From an uncultured Caulobacterales bacterium (GTDB lineage Bacteria; Pseudomonadota; Alphaproteobacteria; Caulobacterales; Caulobacteraceae), in the NCBI GenBank assembly GCA_903900155.1, contig CAIUMD010000034.1, positions 1 to 48,263 of the forward strand: a stretch of DNA of 48,263 nucleotides. Reading direction: 5' to 3'. The translations under genes were made by a program, and so were the position numbers. Position 1 is the stretch's first letter. Each line of letters opens with the position of its first letter. Positions 29,292 to 38,394 of the stretch are shown in pieces. Below the pieces are notes generated by a model, which searched no databases, was not told where the DNA came from, and saw nothing but the letters and a program-made list of their open reading frames with translations.

Positions 29292-29317
29292 CTTACAACA
29301 TAAATTTACATCGTAAA
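29292..29317. promoter_or_regulatory. Probable TetR-type operator, two adjacent 13-bp sites
   Basis: TTTACATCGTAAA (29305-29317) is a perfect palindrome with five-base arms, and the adjoining CTTACAACATAAA (29292-29304) is a weaker version of the same pattern. Such TTTAC-N3-GTAAA sites are common for TetR regulators. Its place between the regulator and the oxygenase gene fits control of both promoters. Confidence 0.6.
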
Positions 29318-29341
29318 CAATCATCGTTTGGGAGACCGACC

Positions 29342-30727
29342 ATGGATGGCGATGTGCGTATCAACCCGTTTCTCTCAGGCAATTTCGCGCCGGTGCGCAG
29401 CGAGGACGACTTTGTCCTGGAGATCTGGGGCCAGCTGCCGCCGGGCCTGAGGGGCACGCTCTATCGCAACGGCCCCAACCCGCAGTTCGACCCGCGCGAC
29501 GCCAACTATCACTGGTTCGTCGGCGACGGCATGCTGCATGCCTTCACCGTCGCCGACGGCCAGGTCCGCTACCGCAACCGCTGGGTCCGCACCAACAAGT
29601 GGAGCCTGGAGCACGAGGCCGGCCAGGCGCTGTTCGGCAGCTGGGGCAACCCGATGACCACCGATCCGTCGGTGCTGGGCGTGGTCAGCGAGGGCGCGGC
29701 CAACACCAATATCATCCAGCACGGCGGCCATCTGCTGGCGCTGGAAGAGGCCCACGCGCCGTTCGAGATGAGCGGCCCGGACCTGGAGACGCTGGGGACC
29801 TACGACCTGGGCGGCAAGGTCACGGCCCACCCCAAGACCTGCGCGTTCACCGGCCAGCTCGTCTTCTTCGCCTATGCCGACGACCCCATGCCGCTATCGA
29901 ACAAGATCAGCTGGGGCCTGGCCGACAAGGACGGTCGCTTGCTCAAGCGCGAGACCTTCGAGGCCCCGTATTGCTCGATGATCCACGACGCCATTGTCAC
30001 CGAGCGCCATATCGTCATCCCGGTCCTGCCCCTGACCGGCAGCCTGCCGCGCGCCATGGGCGGCAAGCCGGCCTTCGCCTGGGAGCCGGAAGTCGGCGGC
30101 CACCTGGCGGTGATCCGCCGCGACCAGGGCGTGGCCAGCCTGCGCTGGATCGAGATCCCGGCCTGCTACGTGTTCCACGTCATGAACGCGTTCGAAGAGG
30201 GCGAGACGATCGTCGCCGACGTCATGCGCTACGATACCGCGCCGCTGTTCCCCAATCCCGACGGGACCAAGGGCGAGAATGCCGCCGCCTATCTGACCCG
30301 GTGGACGATCGACCTGGAGGCCGGCACGGTCGCCGAAGCCGCGTTGGACGACACCGCCGGCGAGTTCCCGCGCTTCGACGAGCGCTTCGCCGGCATGCCC
30401 TATCGCCACGGCTGGTTTGTCGGCCAGAGCCTCAAGCCCGGCGACTTCCGCTCCAACATCGTGGTCCATCTGGACCTGGCGACGGGCGCGAAGAAGACCT
30501 GGACCGCGCCGCAGGGCGACGCGATCTCCGAGGTTGTCTTCACCCATGCCGGGCCGGATGCGGCCGAGGGCGAAGGCTGGCTGACGGCGGTGATCTATCG
30601 CCAGGCCGATGACGTCTCGGAGTTCGTGGTGTTCGACGCCCAGAAGGTCGAGCAGGGCCCGATCGCCGGCGCCAGGCTGCCGCGCCGCGTGCCGTTCGGC
30701 TTCCACGGCCAGTGGGTGGCGGCCTGA
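29342..30727 (+). CDS. Carotenoid oxygenase family protein
   Basis: A 461-residue seven-bladed beta-propeller enzyme with non-haem iron. All four iron-binding histidines are seen in their family motifs: His163 in TAHPKTC, His215 in SMIHDAIV, His279 in CYVFHVMNAFEEG and His455 in FGFHGQW. The N-terminal GTLYRNGPNP and WFVGDGMLHAF are also diagnostic. Relatives cleave double bonds of carotenoids, apocarotenoids or lignin-derived stilbenes with oxygen. The ATG at 29342 follows GGGAGA. It is divergent from a TetR regulator and followed 69 bases later by a DUF2855 protein, so probably both form a TetR-controlled operon. Confidence 0.95.
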   Translation: MDGDVRINPFLSGNFAPVRSEDDFVLEIWGQLPPGLRGTLYRNGPNPQFDPRDANYHWFVGDGMLHAFTVADGQVRYRNRWVRTNKWSLEHEAGQALFGSWGNPMTTDPSVLGVVSEGAANTNIIQHGGHLLALEEAHAPFEMSGPDLETLGTYDLGGKVTAHPKTCAFTGQLVFFAYADDPMPLSNKISWGLADKDGRLLKRETFEAPYCSMIHDAIVTERHIVIPVLPLTGSLPRAMGGKPAFAWEPEVGGHLAVIRRDQGVASLRWIEIPACYVFHVMNAFEEGETIVADVMRYDTAPLFPNPDGTKGENAAAYLTRWTIDLEAGTVAEAALDDTAGEFPRFDERFAGMPYRHGWFVGQSLKPGDFRSNIVVHLDLATGAKKTWTAPQGDAISEVVFTHAGPDAAEGEGWLTAVIYRQADDVSEFVVFDAQKVEQGPIAGARLPRRVPFGFHGQWVAA

Positions 30728-30796
30728 GCTCAAACGTGCGTTTGACTTGCCGTGCGGCCTCCCGCTAACTCGCGCCAAACAGCATGGGAGGCCGCC

Positions 30797-31879
30797 ATGG
30801 CCTGGGACTTCGTCGTCGCCAAGACCGACCTGCGCCGCAGCGAATTCCGCGACGTGGAGCCGCCGCCGCTGGCCGATGGCCAGGTCCGGCTGGCCATCGA
30901 AAGCTTCGCCCTCACGGCCAACAACATCACCTATGCCGTGTTCGGCGAGATGATGAAGTACTGGGACTTCTTCCCCTGCCTTGATGGTTCGGGCCCGGAC
31001 GGCTTCGGCCGCGTGCCGGTGTGGGGCCATGCCAGGGTCGAGGCCTCGGCGCATCCCGACATCGCGGCAGGCCAGCGGTTCTACGGCTACTGGCCGATGT
31101 CGACCCACCTGACGGTGCAGGCCAAGCCCGGCAGGAACGGCTTCACGGACGTCTCGGCCCATCGCCAGTCGCTGCCGCCGGTCTACAACCAGTACCAGGC
31201 GGTCGGCGCCGCCAATGAACTGGAGGCGCACCAGGCGCTGCTGCAGCCGCTGTTCATCACCGGCTTCCTGATCGACGACCAGTTCGACGAAAACGACTTC
31301 TACGGCGCGGCCAGCGTGATCCTGTCCAGCGCCTCGTCCAAGACGGCCATTGCCTTGGCGGCGCTGCTCAAGAAGCGGGGTGAGGTGAACGTGGTCGGCC
31401 TGACCTCGCCACGCAACAAGGCGTTCGTCGAGGGGTTGGGGTTCTACGACGAGGTGGTGCTGTACGACGACCTGGCGGCCTCGCCGATCGAAGGGCCAGC
31501 GGCGTTCGTGGACTTTGCGGGCGACGCGGCGGTGCTGGGCGCGGTGCATAACCGGTTCGCCGACGAGCTGAAGGCCTCGATCCTGGTGGGCGGCACGCAC
31601 TGGGAGGCGCCCAAGGGGACTATGGGCGGCGGCGGGGCGTTGCCGGGTCCGCAGCCGGCGTTCTTCTTCGCGCCCGATCGCGTGGCCAAGCGGCAGAAGG
31701 ACTGGGCGCCGGGCGAGTTCGAGCAGCGCTACGGCGCGGCCTGGGCGGGGTTCGTGGCCGATGCGCCGCGGTGGTTGAAGGTCGAGGTCGGCGAAGGCCG
31801 CGAGGCGATGCAGGCGGCGTACTTGGCGCAGGTGGAGGGCGGGACCAGTCCGGACACGGGTGTGGTGCTGCGGCCCTAG
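30797..31879 (+). CDS. DUF2855 family protein
   Basis: A 360-residue protein with a weak resemblance to zinc-free medium-chain dehydrogenase/reductases: a GroES-like N-terminal part (VRLAIESFALTANNITYAVF) and a Rossmann-like part (VILSSASSKTAIALAALLKK, then VNVVGLTSPRNKAFVEGLGF). DUF2855 motifs include YWPMSTHL and VGGTHWE near residue 270. The function is unknown; it might be an oxidoreductase acting on products of the carotenoid oxygenase just upstream. The start at 30797 is set by GGGAGG five bases before the ATG. Its stop codon lies three bases from a family A half repeat. Confidence 0.88.
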   Translation: MAWDFVVAKTDLRRSEFRDVEPPPLADGQVRLAIESFALTANNITYAVFGEMMKYWDFFPCLDGSGPDGFGRVPVWGHARVEASAHPDIAAGQRFYGYWPMSTHLTVQAKPGRNGFTDVSAHRQSLPPVYNQYQAVGAANELEAHQALLQPLFITGFLIDDQFDENDFYGAASVILSSASSKTAIALAALLKKRGEVNVVGLTSPRNKAFVEGLGFYDEVVLYDDLAASPIEGPAAFVDFAGDAAVLGAVHNRFADELKASILVGGTHWEAPKGTMGGGGALPGPQPAFFFAPDRVAKRQKDWAPGEFEQRYGAAWAGFVADAPRWLKVEVGEGREAMQAAYLAQVEGGTSPDTGVVLRP

Positions 31880-31882
31880 TTT

Positions 31883-31906
31883 CCTTCTCCCACAAGGGGA
31901 GAGGGG
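31883..31906. repeat. Family A palindromic repeat, half copy 3
   Basis: A single hairpin, CCTTCTCCC against GGGGAGAGG around CACAA, lies between the convergent ends of the DUF2855 gene and the ArsR-like gene. It resembles one arm of the 34047-34176 copy. Confidence 0.6.
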
Positions 31907-31910
31907 AAAC

Positions 31911-32616
31911 TTAAGCCGCGACGCGCCCCTCATCCTCCAAACGCACCCCCAGCCGCTCCCGCAACGCCTGCGCCCCGTCCACCGTCAGCCGCACCGCCCG
32001 CCCCTTGGCCTCCAGCGCCAACCACCCCCCGCTGGGTCATCGCCTCCAGCAGCTTCACCCCCAGCGGCCCGGCCAGGTGATGCCGCCGCTCGGTCCAGTC
32101 CAGGCACTGCCGCGCCACGCCCCTGGGCGAGCGCAAGCCATCGACCGCCACGCCCAGGTCTTCGAACCAGCGACGGCCGTCTGGCGTCACGTCGTAGAGC
32201 TTCTCCGCCGCCGGCCGGATCAAATCCCGATCGACCAACGCCTCGCACACCCGAACCCCCAGCCGTCCCGCCAGGTGGCCATAGCAGCACCGCGCATCCC
32301 GCAGCGCCCGGGCCTTGGGCGAGCGTGGGATCTCCAGCGAGCGCACGGGCGTCGCCAGCACCGACAGCGCCTCGATCGCGTGCGCCACCTCGGCCGAGGC
32401 CAGGCGGTAGTAGCGATGCCGCCCCTCGCGCTCGACCGCCAGAAGGCCGCCGTCGACCAGCTTGGCCAGGTGGTTGCTGGCCGCCTGGGCCGTGACGCCG
32501 GCCGCCCAGGCCAGGGCGCTGGCGGGCTGGGCGCGGCCGTCCTGCAGGGGCTGCAGCATGGCGGCGCGGGTCGGGTCGCCGATCAGGGCGGCGGGGGTGG
32601 CGATATTGGCGTCCAT
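31911..32616 (-). pseudogene. ArsR-type winged-helix regulator with a frameshift
   Basis: The N-terminal part is a clean ArsR-like winged helix: IGDPTRAAMLQPLQDGRAQP, WAAGVTAQAASNHLAKLVDG (recognition helix) and the wing REGRHRYYRLAS. The middle matches longer ArsR relatives (GRLGVRVCEALVDRDLI and LYDVTPDGRRWFEDLG). At the run of six C at 32025-32030 the frame changes. Removing one base restores GWLALEAKGRAVRLTVDGAQ and a normal stop at 31911; as read, the protein continues in low-complexity Gly-Ala codons. This is either a true one-base insertion or a sequencing error. Start at 32616. It is divergent from the MFS exporter gene and probably represses it. Confidence 0.75.
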
Positions 32617-32688
32617 ATTCGCATCATACGGCCATCGCCGGCGGAATGGTTCATCGGCGCGTGTAGCATCCGGGCGGCGGATCGGGGC

Positions 32689-34080
32689 ATGTCCAGGGCC
32701 ATGAGTAACGCCCGTCTCCCCCTGATCACCGCCGCCGCCAGCTTCGGCTTCTTCGTCACCCAGTTGGACGTGACCATCGTCAATGTCGCCCTGGACGCCA
32801 TCGGCGCGGCGTTCCACGCCCCGACGGCGCAGCTGCAATGGGTGGTCGACGCCTACATCCTGGCGCTGGCGGCCATGCTGCTGTCGGCCGGCGCGATCGG
32901 CGACCGGGTGGGGCCGCGCCGGGCGTTCGTGGCGGGGCTCGTCCTGTTCGGCCTGACCTCGGCGGCGTGCGGGTTCGCCATGAGCCCGTTGGCGCTGATC
33001 CTGGCCCGCGCGGCCCAGGGCGCGGCGGGCGCGCTGCTGATCCCGCCGTCGCTGGCCCTGATCGCCCACGCCGCGCCCAATGACGGAAAGGAGGGCGACG
33101 CCAGCAAGCGCGCCTCGGCCGTGGGCTGGTGGACCGCCGCCGGCGGGGTCTCGATCGCGCTGGGACCGGTGCTGGGCGGCCTGCTGGTCGAGACCCTGGG
33201 CTGGCGCTGGGTGTTCTTCGTCAACCTGCCGGTCTGCGCGCTGGGCGCGGTCCTGACCCTGGCCGTCGCGCCCGAGGCCCCGGCCAAGCCCAAGGTCCCG
33301 TTCGACATCCCCGGCCAGGCCCTGGCCGTCGCCGCCGTCTCGCTGCTGGTCGGCGGGCTGATCGAGGGCGGGCCCAAATCTTCTCTTGGGGGCGGCTGGA
33401 GCGGCGCGCCGCTGCTGGCCCTGGTCGCCGGCGTGCTGATGGCCGTCGCCTTCGTCCTCTTCGAGCGCCGCGCGGCCCATCCCGCCATGCCGCTCAGCGT
33501 GTTCCGCAAGCGTCCGGCCTGGACGGCGGTGGTCGTCGGCTCGGCGCTGAACTTCACCTATTACGGCCTGATCTTCGTGCTGGGCCTCTACATGCTGCGC
33601 GCCCTGCACTGGGCCCCGGCCAAGGCGGGTCTGGCCTTCCTGCCGCTGACGGCGACCTTCATCGTCTCCAACCTGTTGAGCGGCGGCCTGGTGGCCCGTT
33701 TCGGGGCGCGGACGGTGACGACCGGCGGCGTGCTGCTGGCCGCCTGCGGCTACGCCCTGACGGCGCGGCTGGGCGCGGGCAGCCAGATGATCGAGATGCT
33801 GCCCGGTTTCGCCCTGATCCCCGGCGGCATGGGCCTGGCCATCCCGGCCCTGACCAGCGGCCTGCTGGCCAGCGTTGACAAGCACGACGCCGGCGCGGCT
33901 TCGGGCGCGCTGAACGCCTGCCGCCAGGTCGGCGGCGCGGCCGGCGTGGCGATCTTCGGCGCGCTGGCGGGGACGGATGTGGTGACGGGGCTACACGTCT
34001 CGGGCTTGAGCGCAGCGGTGCTGCTGGTCGGGGCGGCGGTCATTCTCCTTCTCCCCTTGTGGGAGAAGGTGGCGGCGTAG
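32689..34080 (+). CDS. MFS drug-type exporter (DHA2/EmrB-like, 14 helices)
   Basis: A 463-residue inner-membrane protein. It has the early motif LDVTIVNVALDAIGAAF (motif D1 of DHA2 carriers), motif A in GDRVGPRRAF, motif C region GGVSIALGPVLGGLL, and WRWVFFVNLPVCALG after helix six, together typical of 14-helix proton-driven exporters. Many relatives expel drugs or small toxic metabolites. ATG codons at 32689 and 32701 are both possible starts. It is divergent from an ArsR-like regulator, an arrangement usual for regulated exporters. Its last ten codons (LLPLWEKVAA) lie inside a family A repeat, so the original C-terminus was probably replaced. Confidence 0.92.
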   Translation: MSRAMSNARLPLITAAASFGFFVTQLDVTIVNVALDAIGAAFHAPTAQLQWVVDAYILALAAMLLSAGAIGDRVGPRRAFVAGLVLFGLTSAACGFAMSPLALILARAAQGAAGALLIPPSLALIAHAAPNDGKEGDASKRASAVGWWTAAGGVSIALGPVLGGLLVETLGWRWVFFVNLPVCALGAVLTLAVAPEAPAKPKVPFDIPGQALAVAAVSLLVGGLIEGGPKSSLGGGWSGAPLLALVAGVLMAVAFVLFERRAAHPAMPLSVFRKRPAWTAVVVGSALNFTYYGLIFVLGLYMLRALHWAPAKAGLAFLPLTATFIVSNLLSGGLVARFGARTVTTGGVLLAACGYALTARLGAGSQMIEMLPGFALIPGGMGLAIPALTSGLLASVDKHDAGAASGALNACRQVGGAAGVAIFGALAGTDVVTGLHVSGLSAAVLLVGAAVILLLPLWEKVAA

Positions 34081-34176
34081 CCGACGGATGAGGGGTTGGT
34101 AGGCCTGTCCGACAAGCTAGCGCGACCCCTCACCCGACCGCCTTCGGCGGCCACCCTCTCCCGCACGGGGAGAGGG
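34047..34176. repeat. Family A palindromic repeat, copy 4
   Basis: It begins with a hairpin CCTTCTCCC-CTTGT-GGGAGAAGG and ends with CCCTCTCCCGCACGGGGAGAGGG-type symmetry (34154-34176); between them GTAGCCGACGGATGAGGGG is answered by CCCCTCACCCGACCGCC. It overlaps the last ten codons of the MFS gene and lies before the secA terminator. Confidence 0.8.
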
Positions 34177-34182
34177 GGAACC

Positions 34183-34216
34183 AAAAACGCCCGCCCCGGT
34201 TTCCCGGGGCGGGCGT
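34183..34216 (-). terminator. Rho-independent terminator of secA
   Basis: A 13-base-pair perfect stem, ACGCCCGCCCCGG (34187-34199) with CCGGGGCGGGCGT (34204-34216), followed on the minus strand by TTTTT. Confidence 0.92.
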
Positions 34217-34240
34217 CTGACTTCAGCGCGGCCTACCGCC

Positions 34241-37009
34241 TCACACCAGCGAGCCGTGGCACTGCTTGAACTTCTTGCCCGAGCCGCAGGGGCAGGTGCT
34301 GTTGCGGTTGGTGCGGTCCCAGCCGTCGGGCAGGGCCGAGACGGGCAGGGCTTCGCGCTGTTGCGGCGACAGGCCGTCCGGGATCGCGCCGGCGACGGCG
34401 GCGTTCTCGCCGGTCAGCGGGTCCAGGTGGACCTCGACCAGGTTGTCCAGCGACTGGTGCGGAGCTTCCGGCTCGGCATAGGCGATCTCGACCGTCATCA
34501 GCCAGCGGGTGGTGTTGGTGCGCAGGTCGCCCAGCAGCTTCTCGAACAGCGAGAAGGCTTCGGTCTTGTACTCGTTCAGCGGATCACGCTGGCCGTAGCC
34601 GCGCAGGCCGATGACATTGCGCAGGTGGTCCAGGTGCATCAGGTGCTCGCGCCACTGCAGATCGATCATCTGCAGCAGGAAGTTCTTCTCGACCGAGCGC
34701 ATCTGCTCGGGCGTGATGATCACTTCGCGCTGGGCGGCGTATTCGTCGGCCGCCTTCTGGATGCGGTCCTTGATCTCTTCGTCGGCGATGCCTTCCTCGG
34801 CGGCCCAGGTCTCGATCGGCAGGTCCAGGCCCAGGATCGACTGGACGCGTTCCTTCAGGCCCTCGATGTCCCATTGCTCGGCATAGGCCTTGGGCGGCAG
34901 GTGGCGGGCGACCAGGTCGTCGATCGTGTCCTGGCGCATCTCGGCGATGATGTCCGAGAGGTCGGTCGACTCCATGAACTCCTGGCGCTGCTCGAACACG
35001 GCCTTGCGCTGGTCGTTGACGACGTCGTCGTACTTCAGGAGGTTCTTGCGGATCTCGTAGTTGCGCTGCTCGACGCGCTTTTGCGCCGTGGCGATGGCGT
35101 TGTTCAGCCACTTGTGGGTGATCGCCTCGCCTTCCTGGACGCCGAAGGTGCGCATGATCGCGTCCAGGCGCTCGCCGGCGAAGATGCGAAGAAGATCATC
35201 TTCGCACGACAGGAAGAACTTCGAGCGACCCGGGTCGCCCTGACGGCCGGTGCGGCCGCGCAGCTGGTTGTCGATGCGGCGGCTTTCGTGGCGCTCGGTG
35301 CCCAGCACGAACAGGCCGCCGGCGGCCAGGGCCTGGGCCTTGCGGTCGGCGACCTCGGCCTCGATGCGGGCGCGTTCCTCGACCTCGTCCTCGTGCGAGA
35401 TCTTAAGGCCCATGCCGCGCTGCTGCTGCTTCCAGTTGGCGACGCGCATGTCGACGCTGCCGCCCAGCTGGATATCGGTGCCGCGGCCGGCCATGTTGGT
35501 GGCGATGGTCACCGCGCCGGGCACGCCCGCGTCGGCGACGATGCCGGCTTCCTGCTCGTGGAAGCGGGCGTTCAGCACCTGGTGCGGGATGCCCTTCTGC
35601 TTCTTGCCGTCGTTCTCGTAGGCGTAGGTCGCCAGCAGCTTGGACAGCTCTTCCGACTTCTCGATCGAGACGGTGCCGACCAGGATCGGCTGGCCGCGCA
35701 CATGGCAGTCGGCGATCTGCTTGAGGATGGCCTCGTTCTTCTCGCGCTCGGTGCGATAGACCTCATCGTCGTCGTCGATGCGCTGGATGGCGCGGTTGGT
35801 CGGGATTTCCGACACGCCCATCTTGTAGATGTCGTCGAACTCTTGGGCTTCCGTCGAGGCCGTGCCGGTCATGCCCGACAGCTTCTTGTAGAGGCGGAAG
35901 TAGTTCTGGATGGTCACCGAGGCCAGGGTCTGGTTCTCGGGCTGGATGTCGGCGCCTTCCTTGGCCTCGATGGCCTGGTGCAGGCCTTCCGACAGGCGGC
36001 GGCCGGTCATCATGCGGCCGGTGAACTCGTCGATCAGGACAACCTCGCCGCCCTTGACGATGTAGTCCTTGTCGCGCGTGTACAGGATGTTGGCGCGCAG
36101 GGCCTGGTTGACGTGGTGCACCACCGAGACGTTGGCCGCGTCGTACAGACCCGCCGAGTCCTCGGCCAGGTGGCCGCCGGCCATCAGGATCTCTTCGATC
36201 TTTTCCTGGCCGTCCTCGGTCAGGATGACCTGCTTCTGCTTCTCGTCGTGGTCGTACGCGCCCTTGTCGAGGATCAGCTGTTTCACCAGCACGTCGATCG
36301 TCTTGTAGAACTCGCTGCGGTCCTCGGTCGGGCCCGAGATGATCAGCGGGGTGCGGGCTTCGTCGATCAGGATCGAGTCCACTTCGTCGACGATGACGAA
36401 GTTGTGGCCGCGCTGGACCATTTCCTCGACGCTGTAGACGAGGTTGTCGCGCAGATAGTCGAAGCCGAATTCGTTGTTGGTGCCGTAGGTGATGTCGCTG
36501 CGGTACGCGCGCTGACGTTCACCCTGGCTCAGGCCGTTGACGATGACGCCGTACGACAGGCCCAGGAAGTTGTGGATCTGACCCATCCAGTCGGCGTCGC
36601 GGGTGGCCAGGTAGTCGTTGACGGTGATGACGTGGACGCCCTTGCCTTCCAGGGCGTTCAGGTAGGTGGGCAGGGTGGCGACCAGGGTCTTGCCTTCACC
36701 CGTGCGCATTTCCGAGATGCCCGAGAAGTGCAGCACCATGCCGCCGACCATCTGGACGTCGAAGTGGCGCATGCCCAGCACGCGCTTCGAAGCTTCACGC
36801 ACCACTGCGAAGGCTTCGTTCAGGATGTCGTCCAGCGTCTGGCCGTTGGCCAGGCGGTCCTTGAACTCGGCGGTCTTGGCCTTCAGGGCCTCGTCCGACA
36901 GGGCGGCGTATTCCGGCTCCAGCGCATTGATCTTGGCGACCCGCGCCTGGAAGGTCTTGACCTTGCGTTCGTTCGAAGAGCCGAAGAGCTTTTTGGCGAG
37001 ACCAAGCAT
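34241..37009 (-). CDS. secA: Preprotein translocase ATPase SecA
   Basis: The 922-residue motor drives export of unfolded proteins through SecYEG. Nucleotide-binding motifs are [18 protein letters not shown] (Walker A) and [20 protein letters not shown] (Walker B and switch). The cross-linking domain follows ([17 protein letters not shown]), then [15 protein letters not shown] and [12 protein letters not shown] of the second motor domain. The C-terminus ends with a zinc-binding [14 protein letters not shown] tail, which binds SecB and ribosomes. Length and order are normal. The gene is monocistronic, with a strong terminator, and is divergent from the PPIase lipoprotein gene over a long palindrome-rich gap. 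Confidence 0.99.
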   Translation of the reverse strand: MLGLAKKLFGSSNERKVKTFQARVAKINALEPEYAALSDEALKAKTAEFKDRLANGQTLDDILNEAFAVVREASKRVLGMRHFDVQMVGGMVLHFSGISEMRTGEGKTLVATLPTYLNALEGKGVHVITVNDYLATRDADWMGQIHNFLGLSYGVIVNGLSQGERQRAYRSDITYGTNNEFGFDYLRDNLVYSVEEMVQRGHNFVIVDEVDSILIDEARTPLIISGPTEDRSEFYKTIDVLVKQLILDKGAYDHDEKQKQVILTEDGQEKIEEILMAGGHLAEDSAGLYDAANVSVVHHVNQALRANILYTRDKDYIVKGGEVVLIDEFTGRMMTGRRLSEGLHQAIEAKEGADIQPENQTLASVTIQNYFRLYKKLSGMTGTASTEAQEFDDIYKMGVSEIPTNRAIQRIDDDDEVYRTEREKNEAILKQIADCHVRGQPILVGTVSIEKSEELSKLLATYAYENDGKKQKGIPHQVLNARFHEQEAGIVADAGVPGAVTIATNMAGRGTDIQLGGSVDMRVANWKQQQRGMGLKISHEDEVEERARIEAEVADRKAQALAAGGLFVLGTERHESRRIDNQLRGRTGRQGDPGRSKFFLSCEDDLLRIFAGERLDAIMRTFGVQEGEAITHKWLNNAIATAQKRVEQRNYEIRKNLLKYDDVVNDQRKAVFEQRQEFMESTDLSDIIAEMRQDTIDDLVARHLPPKAYAEQWDIEGLKERVQSILGLDLPIETWAAEEGIADEEIKDRIQKAADEYAAQREVIITPEQMRSVEKNFLLQMIDLQWREHLMHLDHLRNVIGLRGYGQRDPLNEYKTEAFSLFEKLLGDLRTNTTRWLMTVEIAYAEPEAPHQSLDNLVEVHLDPLTGENAAVAGAIPDGLSPQQREALPVSALPDGWDRTNRNSTCPCGSGKKFKQCHGSLV

Positions 37010-37226
37010 GCAGGGGGAATCCGAAAGGGACGTTTTGACGAGGAGGCCGGCGCTAAGGCTGTGCGGCCTCGACTACGGAATATGGAGTCGCACGGGATCA
37101 CCGGAAAATTCCGCTATTCCCACGCGGCCGGAGACTTAAGCACCGGTCATCTTGGTGTCAACGCGAAGACCCAGTCACTAGTAGGGCTTTCAGGCCGCTT
37201 AGTGGCCGTCCCGCCTCAGTTTTCGC

Positions 37227-37278
37227 GAGAGCGCGTTAGGGCTGGGTGCGTGCGGCTAGCCCGCCCGAACGCGCTCTC
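37227..37278. repeat. Inverted repeat upstream of secA
   Basis: GAGAGCGCGTT (37227-37237) and AACGCGCTCTC (37268-37278) are perfect reverse complements; inside them GGGCT and AGCCC can pair as a second stem. Confidence 0.8.
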
Positions 37279-37291
37279 AATGTTAGAAGAT

Positions 37292-37341
37292 CGAGCCTGT
37301 TTATCCGGTTTAGATGGTTCCATCTAAACCGGACAGGCTCG
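37292..37341. repeat. Long hairpin repeat, copy 2
   Basis: The inner arms TCCGGTTTAGATGG (37304-37317) and CCATCTAAACCGGA (37320-37333) are perfect. The outer arms CGAGCCTGT and ACAGGCTCG extend the stem, with a three-base bulge on the left. The layout matches the hairpin at 5005-5056 (GAGCC end, stem ending in AGATGG). Confidence 0.85.
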
Positions 37342-37428
37342 AGGTCGAACGCTTTCAGTGGCGAACCCGTTTCCACTCGGCGAAAAAGCACGCTAGAGCC
37401 CTTTGCAACAAAGCCGGAGATCTTGGCC

Positions 37429-38385
37429 TTGAAGACCACTTTCCGCCTCGCAAGTCTGATAGGCGCCGTCGCCTGCGCCATGGTGCTGGCTTCGTGCGGC
37501 CAGAACAAGGTCGCCGAGCGTCCGCCCGAGCCCGGCGACACCGCCGTGGCGCGCGTCAACGGCCAGGTGATCTGGGCGTCGGACGTCAAGCGCGAGGCCG
37601 TGGCCCAGGGCCTGATCAGCGAAGGCGAGCCGCTGGACATCTCCAGCGAGGTCTTCCGTCAGCGCCTGGACGAGGTGATCGACCAGAAGCTGCTCGCCGC
37701 CGAGGCGACCAAGCGCAAGATCGACAAGGAAGCCATCGCCCAGCGCCGCCTGGCCGCCGCCCGCGAGCGCATCCTGGGCGACATGCTGGTCGAGGGCGTC
37801 GTGGAAAAGGCCGTCACCGAGGACGCCATCCGCAAGCTGTATGCCGAGCAACAAAAGCTGTCGAAGCGCTCGGAAGAGATCCGCGCCCGCCAGATCATCG
37901 TCGGCAGCCAAGCGGAAGCTGAGAGCGTCAAGAAGCTCTTGGCGTCCGGCGCCTCGTTCGACGCCCTGGCCATGGAGCGCTCGACCGACCAGGCCACCCG
38001 CTTCAACGGCGGCGACCTGGGCTATTTCACCCTGGACGTGATGCCCGAGCCCTATGGCGTGGCCCTGAAGGACGCCGCCAAGGGCGCGCTGGTCGGTCCG
38101 TTCGCGGCCGAGGGCGGCTGGGTCATCGTCAAGGTCGAGGACAAGCGCACCGAGGAGCCGATCACGCTGGAGGCCGCGCGTCCCCAGATCGTGCGTTTCC
38201 TGACCTATGACCAGGTCCGCGACATCCTCGAAAAGCTGCGCGGCTCGGCCAAGGTCGAGATGCTGATCGGCAAGACCCAGGACGCTCCCGGCGCGACCGG
38301 CGCCCAGGAACCCGCTTCGGCGCCGCCCGAACCGCCGGCCGGCGCGCCGGCCTCGCCGCCGCCTGCTCAACCCGCTAAGAAATAA
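37429..38385 (+). CDS. Parvulin-type peptidyl-prolyl isomerase lipoprotein
   Basis: A 318-residue periplasmic foldase of the SurA/PrsA type. With the TTG start at 37429 it begins MKTTFRLASLIG and has a lipobox LASC, so it is probably a lipoprotein anchored by Cys22. An N-terminal helical chaperone domain (about 40-150) leads to the rotamase domain: EEIRARQIIVGSQAEAESV, LAMERSTDQATRFNGGDLGY and VGPFAAEGGWVIVKVEDKR. The C-terminus is a Pro/Ala tail (EPPAGAPASPPPAQPAKK). GGAG sits nine bases before this TTG; another TTG two codons earlier is too close to it. It helps fold exported proteins and is close to secA and to argJ, which follows nine bases later. Confidence 0.9.
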   Translation: MKTTFRLASLIGAVACAMVLASCGQNKVAERPPEPGDTAVARVNGQVIWASDVKREAVAQGLISEGEPLDISSEVFRQRLDEVIDQKLLAAEATKRKIDKEAIAQRRLAAARERILGDMLVEGVVEKAVTEDAIRKLYAEQQKLSKRSEEIRARQIIVGSQAEAESVKKLLASGASFDALAMERSTDQATRFNGGDLGYFTLDVMPEPYGVALKDAAKGALVGPFAAEGGWVIVKVEDKRTEEPITLEAARPQIVRFLTYDQVRDILEKLRGSAKVEMLIGKTQDAPGATGAQEPASAPPEPPAGAPASPPPAQPAKK

Positions 38386-38394
38386 GAGCGGCCC

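Larger units (their letters stand above)
37010..37428. other. Palindrome-rich intergenic region between secA and the PPIase gene
   Basis: This 419-base gap holds no gene I can support. It should contain divergent promoters for secA and the PPIase gene. It carries two strong inverted repeats (37227-37278 and 37292-37341), and past the second a sequence (GTGGCGAACCCGTTTCCAC) that can also fold. I could not place -35/-10 boxes with confidence. Confidence 0.7.

Noticed and set aside
34256..37327. Long plus-strand open frame across secA
   Set aside because: It mirrors secA, and the translation has no domain pattern; secA on the minus strand is complete.
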